From: Streptomyces globisporus
GTDB lineage: Bacteria > Actinomycetota > Actinomycetes > Streptomycetales > Streptomycetaceae
Direction of reading: 5' to 3'
Assembly (NCBI RefSeq): GCF_003501885.1
Contig: NZ_QWFA01000102.1
Span: forward strand, 1-44,288
Length of the DNA stretch: 44,288 nt
This document shows positions 24,449 to 32,500 of this stretch, piece by piece; within the stretch, counting starts at the first letter, position 1; every line of letters begins with the position of its first letter. A program made the translations under genes and the position numbers. Below the pieces are notes generated by a model that did no database searches, was not told the origin of the DNA, and saw only the letters and a program-made list of their open reading frames with translations.

Positions 24449-24597
24449 CGCGTACGGAGCCGTCGTGCGCGGGGACCTCTCCTCCCGTTCCCGTACGGGT
24501 CGGAAGGGGCCGTCGGAGGGTTGCTCGCCGCGGCCGGGGGGTAGTACCGCCTACGACCGATTTGCCCGCCCCGCACACCCCCGCGAGGTGATCTTCT

Positions 24598-24870
24598 GTG
24601 ATCTGGGAATCCTTCGGCGCCGCCGTGCTCGGACTGGCCCTCTCCTGGGTGGCGCTCCGATCACTGGCCGACCGTCTGCCGGCCGGCCGTGCGGTTTATC
24701 TCACCGGCACGCTGGGCGCCCTGTTCGGCGCGTATCTGACGCATGCCGCGCTGGGTCCCGGCCATGTCCTGGCGACGCTGATCGGAGCCGTGTCGGTCGG
24801 AGCGGTAACGCTCTCGCTCCTGATCCGACCACGCGGCCGCCGCCTCACCCGGTCGGCGGCGGCCCAGTAG
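24598..24870 (+). CDS. Small integral membrane protein
   Basis: A 90-residue protein with three likely membrane helices: SFGAAVLGLALSWVALRSL, AVYLTGTLGALFGAYLTHAA, then LATLIGAVSVGAVTLSLLI, with a basic C-terminus (RPRGRRLTRS). The Gly-rich helices recall the YeaQ/GlsB transglycosylase-associated small membrane family, but this is a guess. GTG at 24598 has GAGGTG 7 nt upstream. It converges with the ferritin-like gene only 14 bp away. Confidence 0.72.
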   Translation: MIWESFGAAVLGLALSWVALRSLADRLPAGRAVYLTGTLGALFGAYLTHAALGPGHVLATLIGAVSVGAVTLSLLIRPRGRRLTRSAAAQ

Positions 24871-24884
24871 CCCTGCCCGCGGCG

Positions 24885-25631
24885 TTACGCCGCCAGGCCG
24901 AGAGCGGCCATCCGCTTGGTGTGGGCCTCCGTGATCCGGGAGAACATCCGGCCCACCTCGGCCAGGTCGAAGCCGTCCGCGACGCCGCCCACCAGCATCG
25001 TCGAGAGGGCGTCGCGGTCGGCGACCACCCGCTGGGCCTGCGAGAGCGCCTCGCCCATCAGCCGGCGGGCCCACAGCGCGAGCCGCCCGCCGACCCGCGG
25101 GTCGGCCTCGATGGCGGCGCGCACCTTCTCCACCGCGAAGTTCCCATGGCCGGTGTCGTCGAGCACGGACAGCACGAGGGACCGGGTGTCGGTGTCGAGC
25201 CGGGCCGCGACCTCGCGGTAGAAGTCGCTCGCGATCGAGTCGCCGACGTACGCCTTGACCAGGCCCTCCAGCCAGTCGGACGGGGCGGTCTGGCGGTGGA
25301 AGTCGTCGAGCGCCTTGGCGAACGGCTCCATCGCGGCGGTCGGCTCCTCGTCGACCGCGGTGAGCCGCTCGGTCAGCTGCTCGAAGTGGTGGAACTCGGC
25401 GGCGGCCATCTTCGCCAGCTCCGCCTTGTCCCCGAGGGTCGGCGCGAGCTTCGCGTCCTCGGCCAGCCGCTCGAAGGCCGCCAGCTCTCCGTAGGCGAGG
25501 GCGCCGAGCAGGTCCACGACCGCGGCGCGGTACTGCGGGTCGGCGGCCGCGGTGGCCCAGTCCTGGGTGGCGATGCCGGTGGCTCCGGAAGAGTCGGCGG
25601 GGGTGTCGGTGGCGTGGTCTGGCGTCTCCAT
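24885..25631 (-). CDS. Ferritin-like fold protein (MiaE-like diiron type)
   Basis: A 248-residue, almost all-helical protein. Helices carry spaced acidic and His residues suited to a diiron site: ALAYGELAAFERLAED, MAAAEFHHFEQLTERL, SIASDFYREVAARL and LDDTGHGNFAVEKV, an E...ExxH...E...ExxH-like arrangement. This corresponds to the ferritin-like protein found between the TB9.4 and RNA-helicase genes in mycobacteria. A tRNA-modifying hydroxylase-like role is possible but unproven. ATG at 25631 is chosen because upstream codons do not resemble the family; no Shine-Dalgarno, but TATCGT lies 8 nt upstream. Divergent from the RNA helicase, so the two share a 386-bp intergenic region. Confidence 0.85.
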   Translation of the reverse strand: METPDHATDTPADSSGATGIATQDWATAAADPQYRAAVVDLLGALAYGELAAFERLAEDAKLAPTLGDKAELAKMAAAEFHHFEQLTERLTAVDEEPTAAMEPFAKALDDFHRQTAPSDWLEGLVKAYVGDSIASDFYREVAARLDTDTRSLVLSVLDDTGHGNFAVEKVRAAIEADPRVGGRLALWARRLMGEALSQAQRVVADRDALSTMLVGGVADGFDLAEVGRMFSRITEAHTKRMAALGLAA

Positions 25632-26017
25632 GAAACGGAACGATAGCCCTCCCGGCGCAGGGCGGAAGGGCCTGGTCAGCCGGGGCCGCCATACCGTTCC
25701 GATGAATTCGTCCAACACACATGCGCGAATCCGAGGTACAGTGGTATTGCGCTTACTGAGCACTGTGCTGTGCCAGGGGCGCGCCCTTTGAATGAGGATG
25801 CCCGGTCGGAGGCCCGATCGGCTCCGACCCGACAGCCCTCCACGCGGTGCGTACGACACGTACGACTGCAGATGAGGGGCCCCCTCAGCGGCACGAGCGC
25901 TCGAGCGACGGCAGTGGTCCCGCGCCACCCGGCCCCACCACGGCCGGATGACCAACCCCGGCACGGTACGACCCCCAGCGTTCGCCTCGGACCGCGTCTC
26001 ACAGAAGAGGCAGCACC
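25632..26017 (+). promoter_or_regulatory. Long intergenic leader upstream of the DEAD-box helicase
   Basis: 386 bp without a gene. The ferritin-side promoter occupies the left edge. A moderately AT-rich stretch around 25735-25765 is the likely helicase promoter, leaving about 250 nt of untranslated RNA. It contains inverted repeats such as TCGGAG/CTCCGA (25807-25829), GTACGACACGTACGAC (about 25851) and GGGGCCCC (25874-25881). DEAD-box helicase mRNAs often carry long autoregulatory leaders; this could be one. I see no known riboswitch motif. Confidence 0.45.
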
Positions 26018-28420
26018 CTGACTACGTTCCGCGACCTCGGTATTTTTCCCGAGACGGCCGAAGCCCTTGAGGCGGTCGGCATCACGTCCCCCTTCCCCAT
26101 CCAGGAGCTGACGCTCCCCGTAGCCCTCTCCGGCTCCGACGTCATCGGCCAGGCCAAGACCGGCACCGGAAAGACGCTCGGCTTCGGTCTCCCGCTCCTG
26201 GAGCGCGTGACCGTCCCCGCCGACGTCGAGGCCGGGCGGGCCAAGCCCGAGCAGCTGACCGACGCGCCGCAGGCGCTCGTCGTCGTCCCCACCCGCGAGC
26301 TGTGCCAGCAGGTCACCAACGACCTGCTCACGGCCGGCAAGGTCCGTAACGTCCGCGTTCTCGCGATCTACGGCGGCCGGGCGTACGAGCCCCAGGTCGA
26401 GGCCCTCAAGAAGGGCGTCGACGTGATCGTCGGCACCCCGGGCCGTCTCCTGGACCTGGCGGGCCAGCGCAAGCTCGACCTGTCCCACATCCGCGGGCTC
26501 GTCCTCGACGAGGCCGACGAGATGCTGGACCTGGGCTTCCTGCCCGACGTCGAGCGCATCATCACGATGCTGCCCGCCAAGCGCCAGACGATGCTGTTCT
26601 CGGCCACCATGCCCGGTGCCGTCATCAGCCTCGCCCGCCGCTACATGTCGCAGCCGACCCACATCAACGCCACGTCGCCCGACGACGAGGGCACGACCGT
26701 GAAGAACACGGTCCAGCACGTCTACCGCGCCCACAACATGGACAAGCCGGAGATGCTCGCCCGCATCCTCCAGGCCGAGGGCCGCGGGCTCGCGATGATC
26801 TTCTGCCGGACGAAGCGTACGGCCGCCGACATCGCCGAGCAGCTGGAGAAGCGCGGCTTCGCCTCCGGCGCCGTTCACGGCGACCTCGGCCAGGGCGCCC
26901 GCGAGCAGGCGCTGCGCGCCTTCCGCAACGGCAAGGTCGACGTCCTGGTCTGCACCGATGTCGCCGCGCGCGGTATCGACGTCGAGGGTGTGACCCACGT
27001 CGTCAACTACCAGTCGCCGGAGGACGAGAAGACCTACCTCCACCGCATCGGCCGGACCGGCCGCGCGGGCGCCAAGGGCATCGCGATCACGCTCGTCGAC
27101 TGGGACGACATCCCGCGCTGGCAGCTGATCAACAAGGCCCTGGACCTGAAGTTCCCGGACCCGCCGGAGACGTACTCCACCTCTCCGCACCTGTTCGAGG
27201 AGCTGGGCATCCCGGCGGGCACCAAGGGTGTGCTGCCGCGTGCCGAGCGGACCCGTGCGGGGCTGCGCGCCGAAGAGGTCGAGGACCTCGGCGAGACCGG
27301 CGGCCGCGGCCGCAAGGCCGCCGCTGCGGCCCCGGCCCGTGAGGAGCGCGAGCCGCGCACCCGTACGCCGCGCCAGCGCCGCCGCACCCGTGGCGGGGCT
27401 GACACGGAGGCGGGCGCCGCGACGGTGCCCGCACCCGCCAAGGAGGCCACCCCTGCCGCCGCCCCGGCCGGTGACGAGGCCGCCGCGGCGCCGCGTACGC
27501 CGCGCCGTCGCCGCCGTACGCGGGTCGGCGCCCCCGAGGCCGTCGCCGAGGCGGCCGTGGCGGTCGCCGAAGCCCCGGCGGTTCCCGCCCCGGTGGCCGA
27601 GGCCGCACCCGTGGTCGAGGCGGCTCCCGTGGCCGAGCCGGTCGCGGAGCCGGTGGCGGAGACCAAGCCGCGCCGTCGTCGCAGCCGCGCCGTTGCGAAG
27701 CCGGTGGCCGAGGAGACGGCCGCGCCCGTCGCCGCGGCTCCGGCCGCCCCTGCCCCGGTCGATTTCCAGACCGTGGCCGTCGCGGCGGGTGTGGTCGAGC
27801 CGGTCGCCGAGCCGAAGGCCGTCAAGCCGCGCCGCCAGCCCGTGGCCGTCGCGGCGGGTGTGGTCGAGCCGGTCGCCGAGCCGAAGGCCGTCAAGCCGCG
27901 CCGCCGCACCCGGGTCGTGAAGCCGGCCGACGAGGTCGACTTCCAGATCGCCCCGGCCGCCGAGCCGGAGCCCGAGGTCAAGACGCGTCGCCGCCCGGCC
28001 CGCGCCACGAAGACGGAGTCGAAGGCGAAGGCGAAGGCCGAGCCGAAGACCGAGTCCAAGGCCACCGAGTCCGCGCCGCCCGCCGAGCCGAAGGCCCGGG
28101 CGACCAGGGCGACGAAGTCCCGCGCGAAGGCGGAGACGGCGGAGCCCGCGGAGAAGAAGGCCACGGCGAAGGCGACCAAGGCAGCGTCGAAGGCCGTCGC
28201 CACCGAGCAGTCCGCCGTCGAGACTCCGGCCGACGCGGCGGAGGCCAAGCCGCGCCGCCGCCGGGCCACCCGCAGCGTCACCTCGACCACGACGCAGGAG
28301 GCCGCCGTGGTCTCCGCCGCCGAGGCCGTGGTGAGCGAGGCCGCCGCCGAGCCGAAGCCGCGCCGCCGCCGGGCCACCCGTCCTGCGGGCGCCGCCTCGG
28401 TCACGACGACGGAGAGCTGA
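26018..28420 (+). CDS. DEAD-box ATP-dependent RNA helicase (RhlE type) with long basic tail
   Basis: An 800-residue RNA helicase. The core (about 1-410) has the Q motif (TSPFPIQ), Walker A AKTGTGKT (46-53), PTREL, DEAD (164-167), SAT, and motif VI HRIGRTGRAG; it unwinds RNA in ribosome assembly or mRNA decay, often in cold. The remaining ~380 residues are Ala/Pro/Glu with clusters of RRRR, KPRRR and Lys, a disordered RNA-binding or localising tail, with a 23-residue internal repeat. Start: the frame is open upstream only to a TGA at 25949-25951 and contains no ATG, GTG or TTG before the Q motif. CTG at 26018, 7 nt after AGAAGAGG, gives LTTFRDLGI and is the likely, unusual, initiator. It corresponds to mycobacterial rhlE (Rv3211). 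Confidence 0.93.
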   Translation: MTTFRDLGIFPETAEALEAVGITSPFPIQELTLPVALSGSDVIGQAKTGTGKTLGFGLPLLERVTVPADVEAGRAKPEQLTDAPQALVVVPTRELCQQVTNDLLTAGKVRNVRVLAIYGGRAYEPQVEALKKGVDVIVGTPGRLLDLAGQRKLDLSHIRGLVLDEADEMLDLGFLPDVERIITMLPAKRQTMLFSATMPGAVISLARRYMSQPTHINATSPDDEGTTVKNTVQHVYRAHNMDKPEMLARILQAEGRGLAMIFCRTKRTAADIAEQLEKRGFASGAVHGDLGQGAREQALRAFRNGKVDVLVCTDVAARGIDVEGVTHVVNYQSPEDEKTYLHRIGRTGRAGAKGIAITLVDWDDIPRWQLINKALDLKFPDPPETYSTSPHLFEELGIPAGTKGVLPRAERTRAGLRAEEVEDLGETGGRGRKAAAAAPAREEREPRTRTPRQRRRTRGGADTEAGAATVPAPAKEATPAAAPAGDEAAAAPRTPRRRRRTRVGAPEAVAEAAVAVAEAPAVPAPVAEAAPVVEAAPVAEPVAEPVAETKPRRRRSRAVAKPVAEETAAPVAAAPAAPAPVDFQTVAVAAGVVEPVAEPKAVKPRRQPVAVAAGVVEPVAEPKAVKPRRRTRVVKPADEVDFQIAPAAEPEPEVKTRRRPARATKTESKAKAKAEPKTESKATESAPPAEPKARATRATKSRAKAETAEPAEKKATAKATKAASKAVATEQSAVETPADAAEAKPRRRRATRSVTSTTTQEAAVVSAAEAVVSEAAAEPKPRRRRATRPAGAASVTTTES
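27771..27905. repeat. 66-bp direct repeat inside the helicase tail
   Basis: 27771-27836 and 27840-27905 are identical over 66 bp with a 69-bp period, so the protein gains a 23-residue repeat (VAVAAGVVEPVAEPKAVKPR) without frame change. Exact identity at synonymous sites points to recent duplication. Confidence 0.92.
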
Positions 28421-28443
28421 CGCTTCCGGCGACATCGCACGAC

Positions 28444-28484
28444 AACGGCCCCGGCCCCCGCACCGCGCGGGGGCCGGGGCCGTT
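28444..28484 (+). terminator. Intrinsic terminator after the DEAD-box helicase
   Basis: An 18-bp perfect stem (28444-28461 with 28467-28484) with loop ACCGC, starting 24 nt after the helicase stop. Very GC-rich, ending in TT. Confidence 0.9.
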
Positions 28485-28544
28485 CGTCGTCCGGAAGGCC
28501 GCCCGGTGGCGGCGGGTCCGGGGCGGCGGGGATAGCCTCGCCGT

Positions 28545-29402
28545 ATGAGCCGCCCGCCCACCTTCACCCCGCCGCCCTGCGCCCGCGCCCGTGTCCTGGC
28601 CACCGGGCGCGGCGACTTCGCCGTCCTGGACGCCGTGCCGCGTACCCCGGCCCGGGCCACCGCCCTGCTGCTGCCCGGGTACACCGGCAGCAAGGAGGAC
28701 TTCATCGCGCTGCTGGAACCGCTGACCGGGGCGGGCTACCGGGTGGTCGCCGTGGACGGCCGGGGGCAGTTCGAGTCGAAGGGGGCGGACCGTCAGGAGA
28801 GTTACGCCCGGGGCGAGTTGGCCCGGGACGTGCTGGCCCAGGCGGCGGCTCTGGCCGAGGGCCCCGGGGAGCTGCATCTGCTCGGGCACTCGCTCGGCGG
28901 CCAGATCGCCCGCGCCGCCGTCCTGTTGGACGCCGCTCCGTTCCGCTCGCTGACGCTGATGTCCTCGGGCCCCGCCGAGGTCGTCGCGGCCCAGCGGGAC
29001 AAGGTGAAGATGCTGAGCGACGCACTGTCCGTGCTGTCCATGGACGAGGTGTGGCAGGCGATGCAGGCGATGGACCCCCCGCAGGACGCGGACACCGGCG
29101 ACGGCGCGGACATGCGCCGCCGCTGGCTGGCCCACAACCCGGCCCAGCTGATCGCCACCGGGGCCCAGTTGGCGGCCGAGCCGGACCGGGTGGACGAGCT
29201 GGCCGCCGTCGGGCTGCCCGTCCATGTGCTGTCCGGAGAGCGCGACGACGTATGGCCGGTGGAGCTGTTCGACGCCATGGCGCGGCGTCTCGGCGCCCGC
29301 CGCACGACGATCGCCGGCGCCGAGCACTCCCCCAACACCGCCCGCCCGCAGGAGACCGCGAAGGCTCTGGCCGCGTTCTGGGACGGCCTGCCGGACGCCT
29401 GA
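28545..29402 (+). CDS. Alpha/beta hydrolase, lysophospholipase-like
   Basis: A 285-residue hydrolase. Seen: oxyanion region LLLPGYTGSKEDF, AVDGRGQFES, nucleophile elbow GHSLGG (Ser116), acid loop LSGERDDVWP and catalytic His in GAEHSPN. The cap is short and helical. Resembles monoacylglycerol lipase/lysophospholipase-type enzymes; substrate not determinable. No signal peptide. ATG at 28545 has no ribosome site, but TAGCCT lies 6 nt upstream, so a leaderless transcript is likely. It converges with the NYN gene over 31 bp. Confidence 0.88.
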   Translation: MSRPPTFTPPPCARARVLATGRGDFAVLDAVPRTPARATALLLPGYTGSKEDFIALLEPLTGAGYRVVAVDGRGQFESKGADRQESYARGELARDVLAQAAALAEGPGELHLLGHSLGGQIARAAVLLDAAPFRSLTLMSSGPAEVVAAQRDKVKMLSDALSVLSMDEVWQAMQAMDPPQDADTGDGADMRRRWLAHNPAQLIATGAQLAAEPDRVDELAAVGLPVHVLSGERDDVWPVELFDAMARRLGARRTTIAGAEHSPNTARPQETAKALAAFWDGLPDA

Positions 29403-29433
29403 CGGGCTCCCCGCCGGGCCCGGCCCCCCGGCG

Positions 29434-30354
29434 TCAGTACTGCGCCTGCAGGTGCTGCCAGAAGCCGTCGCGGAGCGCCCGCCGCAGATGGGCGTGGCCG
29501 CGCAGCGAGTGCTGGAGCAGCCGTTCGGCCTCCACCAGGAGGTCCTGGTCGACGGAGCCCGGCAGGTAGGGGTGGCCCGGCAGCAGGTCGGCGAGAGATT
29601 CCCGGCCCCGGGCGGCGAGCCAGGCCGCCGCGATCTGCGCGCCGACGAAGCGGACGTCCTCCCGGGAGGGGGCCGGGGTGTCGTCCTCGTACATGGTGAC
29701 GGGCCGCCGGGTGACGTAGGGGCGGCAGAAGTCCAGGTCGAAGGTGCGCTGGCTGTCGACCTCCCAGAGCAGGGGTTCGGCCTGGTTGCGGCCCTCGCCG
29801 GCCTCGATGCCCCAGAGGTGGACGCGGGCCCCGTACCCCTGGGCGGCCTCGACCGCCGAGACCAGGTCCTCGTCGCCGCCGACGAGCGCCGCGTCGCTGA
29901 TGGCGCGGTGCCGGGCGAGGGATTCGAGGTCGGTACGGATGAGCGAGTCGACGCCCTTCTGCTGGTTGTTGGCGTTGAGGTTGCCGAGCCGCACCTTGAC
30001 GTCGGGAAGTTCGGCGATGGCTTGCTGCTCGGTGGTGTGGATACGGCGCCGGGCCCCGTCGTACCAGTAGACGCGCAGCAGCCTGCTGTCCGCGAAGATC
30101 GTGCGGGCCTTGTCGATGAAGGCCTCGATCAGCCCTTCGGCGTCGAGGTCGAAGGAGCGCCGGTCCTCGGTGCCGGTGACGAGCAGGCCGGCCGCGGCGT
30201 AGACATAGCCGGCGTCCACGAAGATGGCGTGTGTCGAGGGGGTCTTCGCCACTTCGACGAGCATCCGCTGGAGCAGCTCGTTGGTGCGGTCCAGGCGGGC
30301 GGCGAGGCCGGCACCCGCGGTGACCTCGATGAGCTGCGGGTCCGCCTCGTTCAT
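29434..30354 (-). CDS. NYN-domain (PIN-like) putative ribonuclease
   Basis: A 306-residue protein with a NYN/LabA-type PIN fold. Acidic metal-site residues are visible in HAIFVDAGYVY, QKGVDSLIRTDLESLA and ALVGGDEDLVSAVEAA, the usual three-cluster arrangement for single-metal or two-metal ribonucleases. The C-terminal 90 residues form a separate helical region (VRFVGAQIAAAWLAARGRES, LLVEAERLLQHSLRGHAHLR). An N-terminal helix precedes the domain. Likely RNA cleavage or processing; target unknown. ATG at 30354 follows GAGG by about 6 nt. Divergent from the 50-residue gene, with an AT-rich region between. Confidence 0.87.
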   Translation of the reverse strand: MNEADPQLIEVTAGAGLAARLDRTNELLQRMLVEVAKTPSTHAIFVDAGYVYAAAGLLVTGTEDRRSFDLDAEGLIEAFIDKARTIFADSRLLRVYWYDGARRRIHTTEQQAIAELPDVKVRLGNLNANNQQKGVDSLIRTDLESLARHRAISDAALVGGDEDLVSAVEAAQGYGARVHLWGIEAGEGRNQAEPLLWEVDSQRTFDLDFCRPYVTRRPVTMYEDDTPAPSREDVRFVGAQIAAAWLAARGRESLADLLPGHPYLPGSVDQDLLVEAERLLQHSLRGHAHLRRALRDGFWQHLQAQY

Positions 30355-30396
30355 GCGAACCTCATGGTCTGTGGTGGTGTGACTACCAACGGGTAT

Positions 30397-30489
30397 TTAG
30401 ACATCCAAAAAATTTCCTTAGCGTAGGGAATGTTTGCCAGGGGCAACTCGTTGTCACCCTTGTGGAACGCGAGGGAAACCTCGCGTTCC
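30397..30489 (+). promoter_or_regulatory. AT-rich promoter and hairpin leader of the 50-residue protein gene
   Basis: TTAGAC (30397-30402) and TAGCGT (30419-30424), 16 bp apart, form a weak promoter candidate in an unusually AT-rich stretch. Two hairpins follow in the presumed leader: TTGCC-AGG-GGCAA (30434-30446 with short loop) and an 11-bp perfect stem GGAACGCGAGG/CCTCGCGTTCC (30464-30474, 30479-30489) with a GAAA tetraloop. The second is stable enough to control RNA decay or elongation. Confidence 0.5.
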
Positions 30490-30561
30490 TAGTCTTGCCG
30501 GTGGGACGCCCCATCGGCGCCAGTAGTTCTCCAGCAGGAGGATCAGACGAAGGGAAGCCCT

Positions 30562-30714
30562 ATGCGCTTCGAGATCATGCGACTCGACGACGTCGACGGT
30601 ACCGCCGTGGACAGCACCGTCGTGGACGCCGCCTCCGTCAACCGGATCGTGCAGCAGGCCGCGGCGACGGGCCAGCGCATCTACATCCGGCCGGCCGACA
30701 GTACGGCCTCGTAA
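30562..30714 (+). CDS. Conserved 50-residue protein of unknown function
   Basis: A 50-residue protein beginning MRFEIMRLDDVDGTAVDSTV and ending IYIRPADSTAS. It has a beta-alpha-beta look: RFEIMRLD strand, VVDAASVNRIVQQAAATGQ helix, RIYIRP strand. AAGGGAAG lies 4-5 nt before the ATG, GC-rich third positions are maintained, and a terminator follows, so this is a real gene. I recall near-identical short proteins across Streptomyces, but no function. Confidence 0.85.
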   Translation: MRFEIMRLDDVDGTAVDSTVVDAASVNRIVQQAAATGQRIYIRPADSTAS

Positions 30715-30735
30715 CACCTGACGTTGTGAAGACGA

Positions 30736-30769
30736 GGCACCCCCGCACGGAACGTCCGTGGGGGGGTGC
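30736..30769 (+). terminator. Terminator after the 50-residue gene
   Basis: Stem of about 15 bp with one mismatch (30737-30751 with 30755-30769) and a tight 3-nt loop, 22 nt after the stop. It also faces the end of the converging MarC-family gene. Confidence 0.8.
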
Positions 30770-30800
30770 TGTGGTGTGCGGGGCCCTTCGAGGAGCCGGC

Positions 30801-31406
30801 TCAGGAGTTCTGGATGACCTGGGTGACGCCGTTGATGATCTGCTGGACGGCGATGGCGGAGAGCATCATGCCCGCGAGCCGGGTCACCAGCACCACTCCG
30901 CCGTCCTTGATCACGCGAATGATGACCAGCGAGTAGCGCATGGTCAGCCAGAGCACGACGTGCATGGCGACGATCGCGGACCACACCGAGAGCTGGCCGC
31001 CCACTCCGTCGGCGTGCTGCACCGCGAGGATGACCGAGACGATGGCGCCGGGCCCGGCGAGCAGCGGCATGCCCAGCGGTACGAGCGCCACGTTGACGTC
31101 CTTCGTCTGCGTCGGCTCGTCCGTCTTGCCGGTCAGCAGGTCGAGCGCGATGAGCAGCAGCAGGAGCCCGCCCGCGATCATCAGCGCGGGCACGGAGACA
31201 TGCAGGTAGTCGAGGATCTGCTGGCCGAGCAGACCGAAGACGGCAATCACGCCGAACGCGACCGTGACCGCCTGGAGCGCCATCTTGCGCTGCACCTTGG
31301 CGGGGCGGCCCGCGGTGAGGGCGAGGAAGATCGGCGTGATCCCGGGCGGGTCCATGATCACAAATAGGGTGAGAAAAAGGGATCCGAAGACAGCGACGTC
31401 GAACAC
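30801..31406 (-). CDS. MarC/UPF0056-family integral membrane protein
   Basis: A 201-residue protein with six hydrophobic segments, the normal MarC length. Seen: LFLTLFVIMDPPGITPIFLA, the family's N-terminal signature with its Asp-Pro-Pro, then LLLLLIALDLLTG, the PLGMPLLAGPGAIVSVI loop, and a C-terminal helix ending VTQVIQNS. Despite the name, MarC is not shown to be a drug exporter; function is unknown. GTG at 31406 follows AAGG by about 6 nt; the longer frame upstream to 31628 is Arg/Pro-rich non-coding-like sequence. Same strand as the PHP gene, 128 bp downstream of it, possibly co-transcribed. Confidence 0.9.
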   Translation of the reverse strand: MFDVAVFGSLFLTLFVIMDPPGITPIFLALTAGRPAKVQRKMALQAVTVAFGVIAVFGLLGQQILDYLHVSVPALMIAGGLLLLLIALDLLTGKTDEPTQTKDVNVALVPLGMPLLAGPGAIVSVILAVQHADGVGGQLSVWSAIVAMHVVLWLTMRYSLVIIRVIKDGGVVLVTRLAGMMLSAIAVQQIINGVTQVIQNS

Positions 31407-31534
31407 AGTGAGCCTTGCGAGAGATGAGCGGGCGGTACGGAGGGGGCGCGGGTCCGGGCAGCGGGCGTCGGGCACGCGACGGTACGCACGGGGGCGCGGG
31501 AGGAGAACGGGGTACGGCGAAGGTGCTGCGGGCC

Positions 31535-32401
31535 TCAGCGGCGGACGGCTCCACCGGCGCCCGGCACCGGGAAGGCTCCGGTCGCGCGCCGGGTGATCTC
31601 GCCGTAGATCTCGGGATCGGTGGTGCACGCGCCGAGCTCGACGGTCTTCCGGCTGCCGTGGTAGTCGCTGGAGCCGGTCGTGAGCAGCCCCAGTTCGCGG
31701 GCGAGGCCGCGCAGCCGGGCCCGGGTGGGCTCGTCGTGGTCCATGTGGTCGACCTCGATGCCGTCGAGGCCGGCCTCGGCGAGGGCGGCGATCGTGGACT
31801 CGGGGACGACCGCGCCGCGTTTCACCGCGCCCGGGTGGGCGAAGACGGCGACCCCGCCCGCCGCCTTCACCAGGCGGACGGCCTCGAAGGGGTCGAACTC
31901 GTGCTTCTCGGCGTACGCCCGGCCGCCGTTGCCCAGCCAGTCGGGTGTGAAGGCGTCGGAGACGGTGGGGACGACGCCGAGTTCGACGAGGGCGGCGGCC
32001 ACGTGCGGGCGGCCGACCGAGCCGTCCCCGGCGATGCGGGCGACCTGCTCCCAGGTGATGGGGACGTCGAGGGCGCGGAGCTTGCGGACCATCTCCTGGG
32101 CGCGCGGCACCCGGTCGTCGCGGACGAGCTCCCGGGCGCGCTCCAGCTCGGCGTCGGCCGGGTCGAAGAGGTAGGCGAGCAGATGCATGCCCACGCCGTC
32201 GACTCGGCAGGAGAGTTCGGCGCCGGTGACGAGGGTGAGCCCCTCGGGCAGCGCGTCGATGGCCTGCTTGTGGCCGCCCACGGTGTCGTGGTCGGTGAGC
32301 GCGACGACGTCCAGGCCCGCGGCGGCGGCGTTGGCGACCAGCTCGGCGGGGGTGTCCGTGCCGTCCGACGCGGTGGAGTGGGTGTGCAGGTCGATACGCA
32401 C
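31535..32401 (-). CDS. PHP-domain metallophosphoesterase (YciV/RNase AM-like)
   Basis: A 288-residue PHP-fold enzyme. Metal-binding motifs are present: RIDLHTHSTASDGTDTP, ALTDHDTVGG, GAELSC, VFAHPGA, and TTGSSDYHGS near the C-terminus. Family members hydrolyse 3',5'-nucleotide bisphosphates (pAp) or trim 5' ends of RNA. All histidine and aspartate ligands appear intact. GTG at 32401 begins right at the first strand, with GGAG about 10 nt upstream. It precedes the MarC-family gene on the same strand. Confidence 0.9.
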   Translation of the reverse strand: MRIDLHTHSTASDGTDTPAELVANAAAAGLDVVALTDHDTVGGHKQAIDALPEGLTLVTGAELSCRVDGVGMHLLAYLFDPADAELERARELVRDDRVPRAQEMVRKLRALDVPITWEQVARIAGDGSVGRPHVAAALVELGVVPTVSDAFTPDWLGNGGRAYAEKHEFDPFEAVRLVKAAGGVAVFAHPGAVKRGAVVPESTIAALAEAGLDGIEVDHMDHDEPTRARLRGLARELGLLTTGSSDYHGSRKTVELGACTTDPEIYGEITRRATGAFPVPGAGGAVRR

Positions 32402-32500
32402 GACGGCTGACTCCGGGGCTCGCGGGCGGACGGGGGACCGCTCAAGGATAACCGTCTCAGACCAGGCCTCAGGCCGCGAAAGCCCCCGGCCCCACGTGAT

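Noticed and set aside
24446..24597. Search for a tRNA or small RNA in the gap after the DUF3107 terminator
   Set aside because: No cloverleaf arms or conserved T-loop sequence could be found; only a promoter/ribosome site for the next gene.
25676..28705. 1009-codon minus-strand frame, Leu/Gly/Arg repeats
   Set aside because: Antisense of the DEAD-box helicase tail; its repeats are the complement of the Ala/Pro/Glu/Arg tail.
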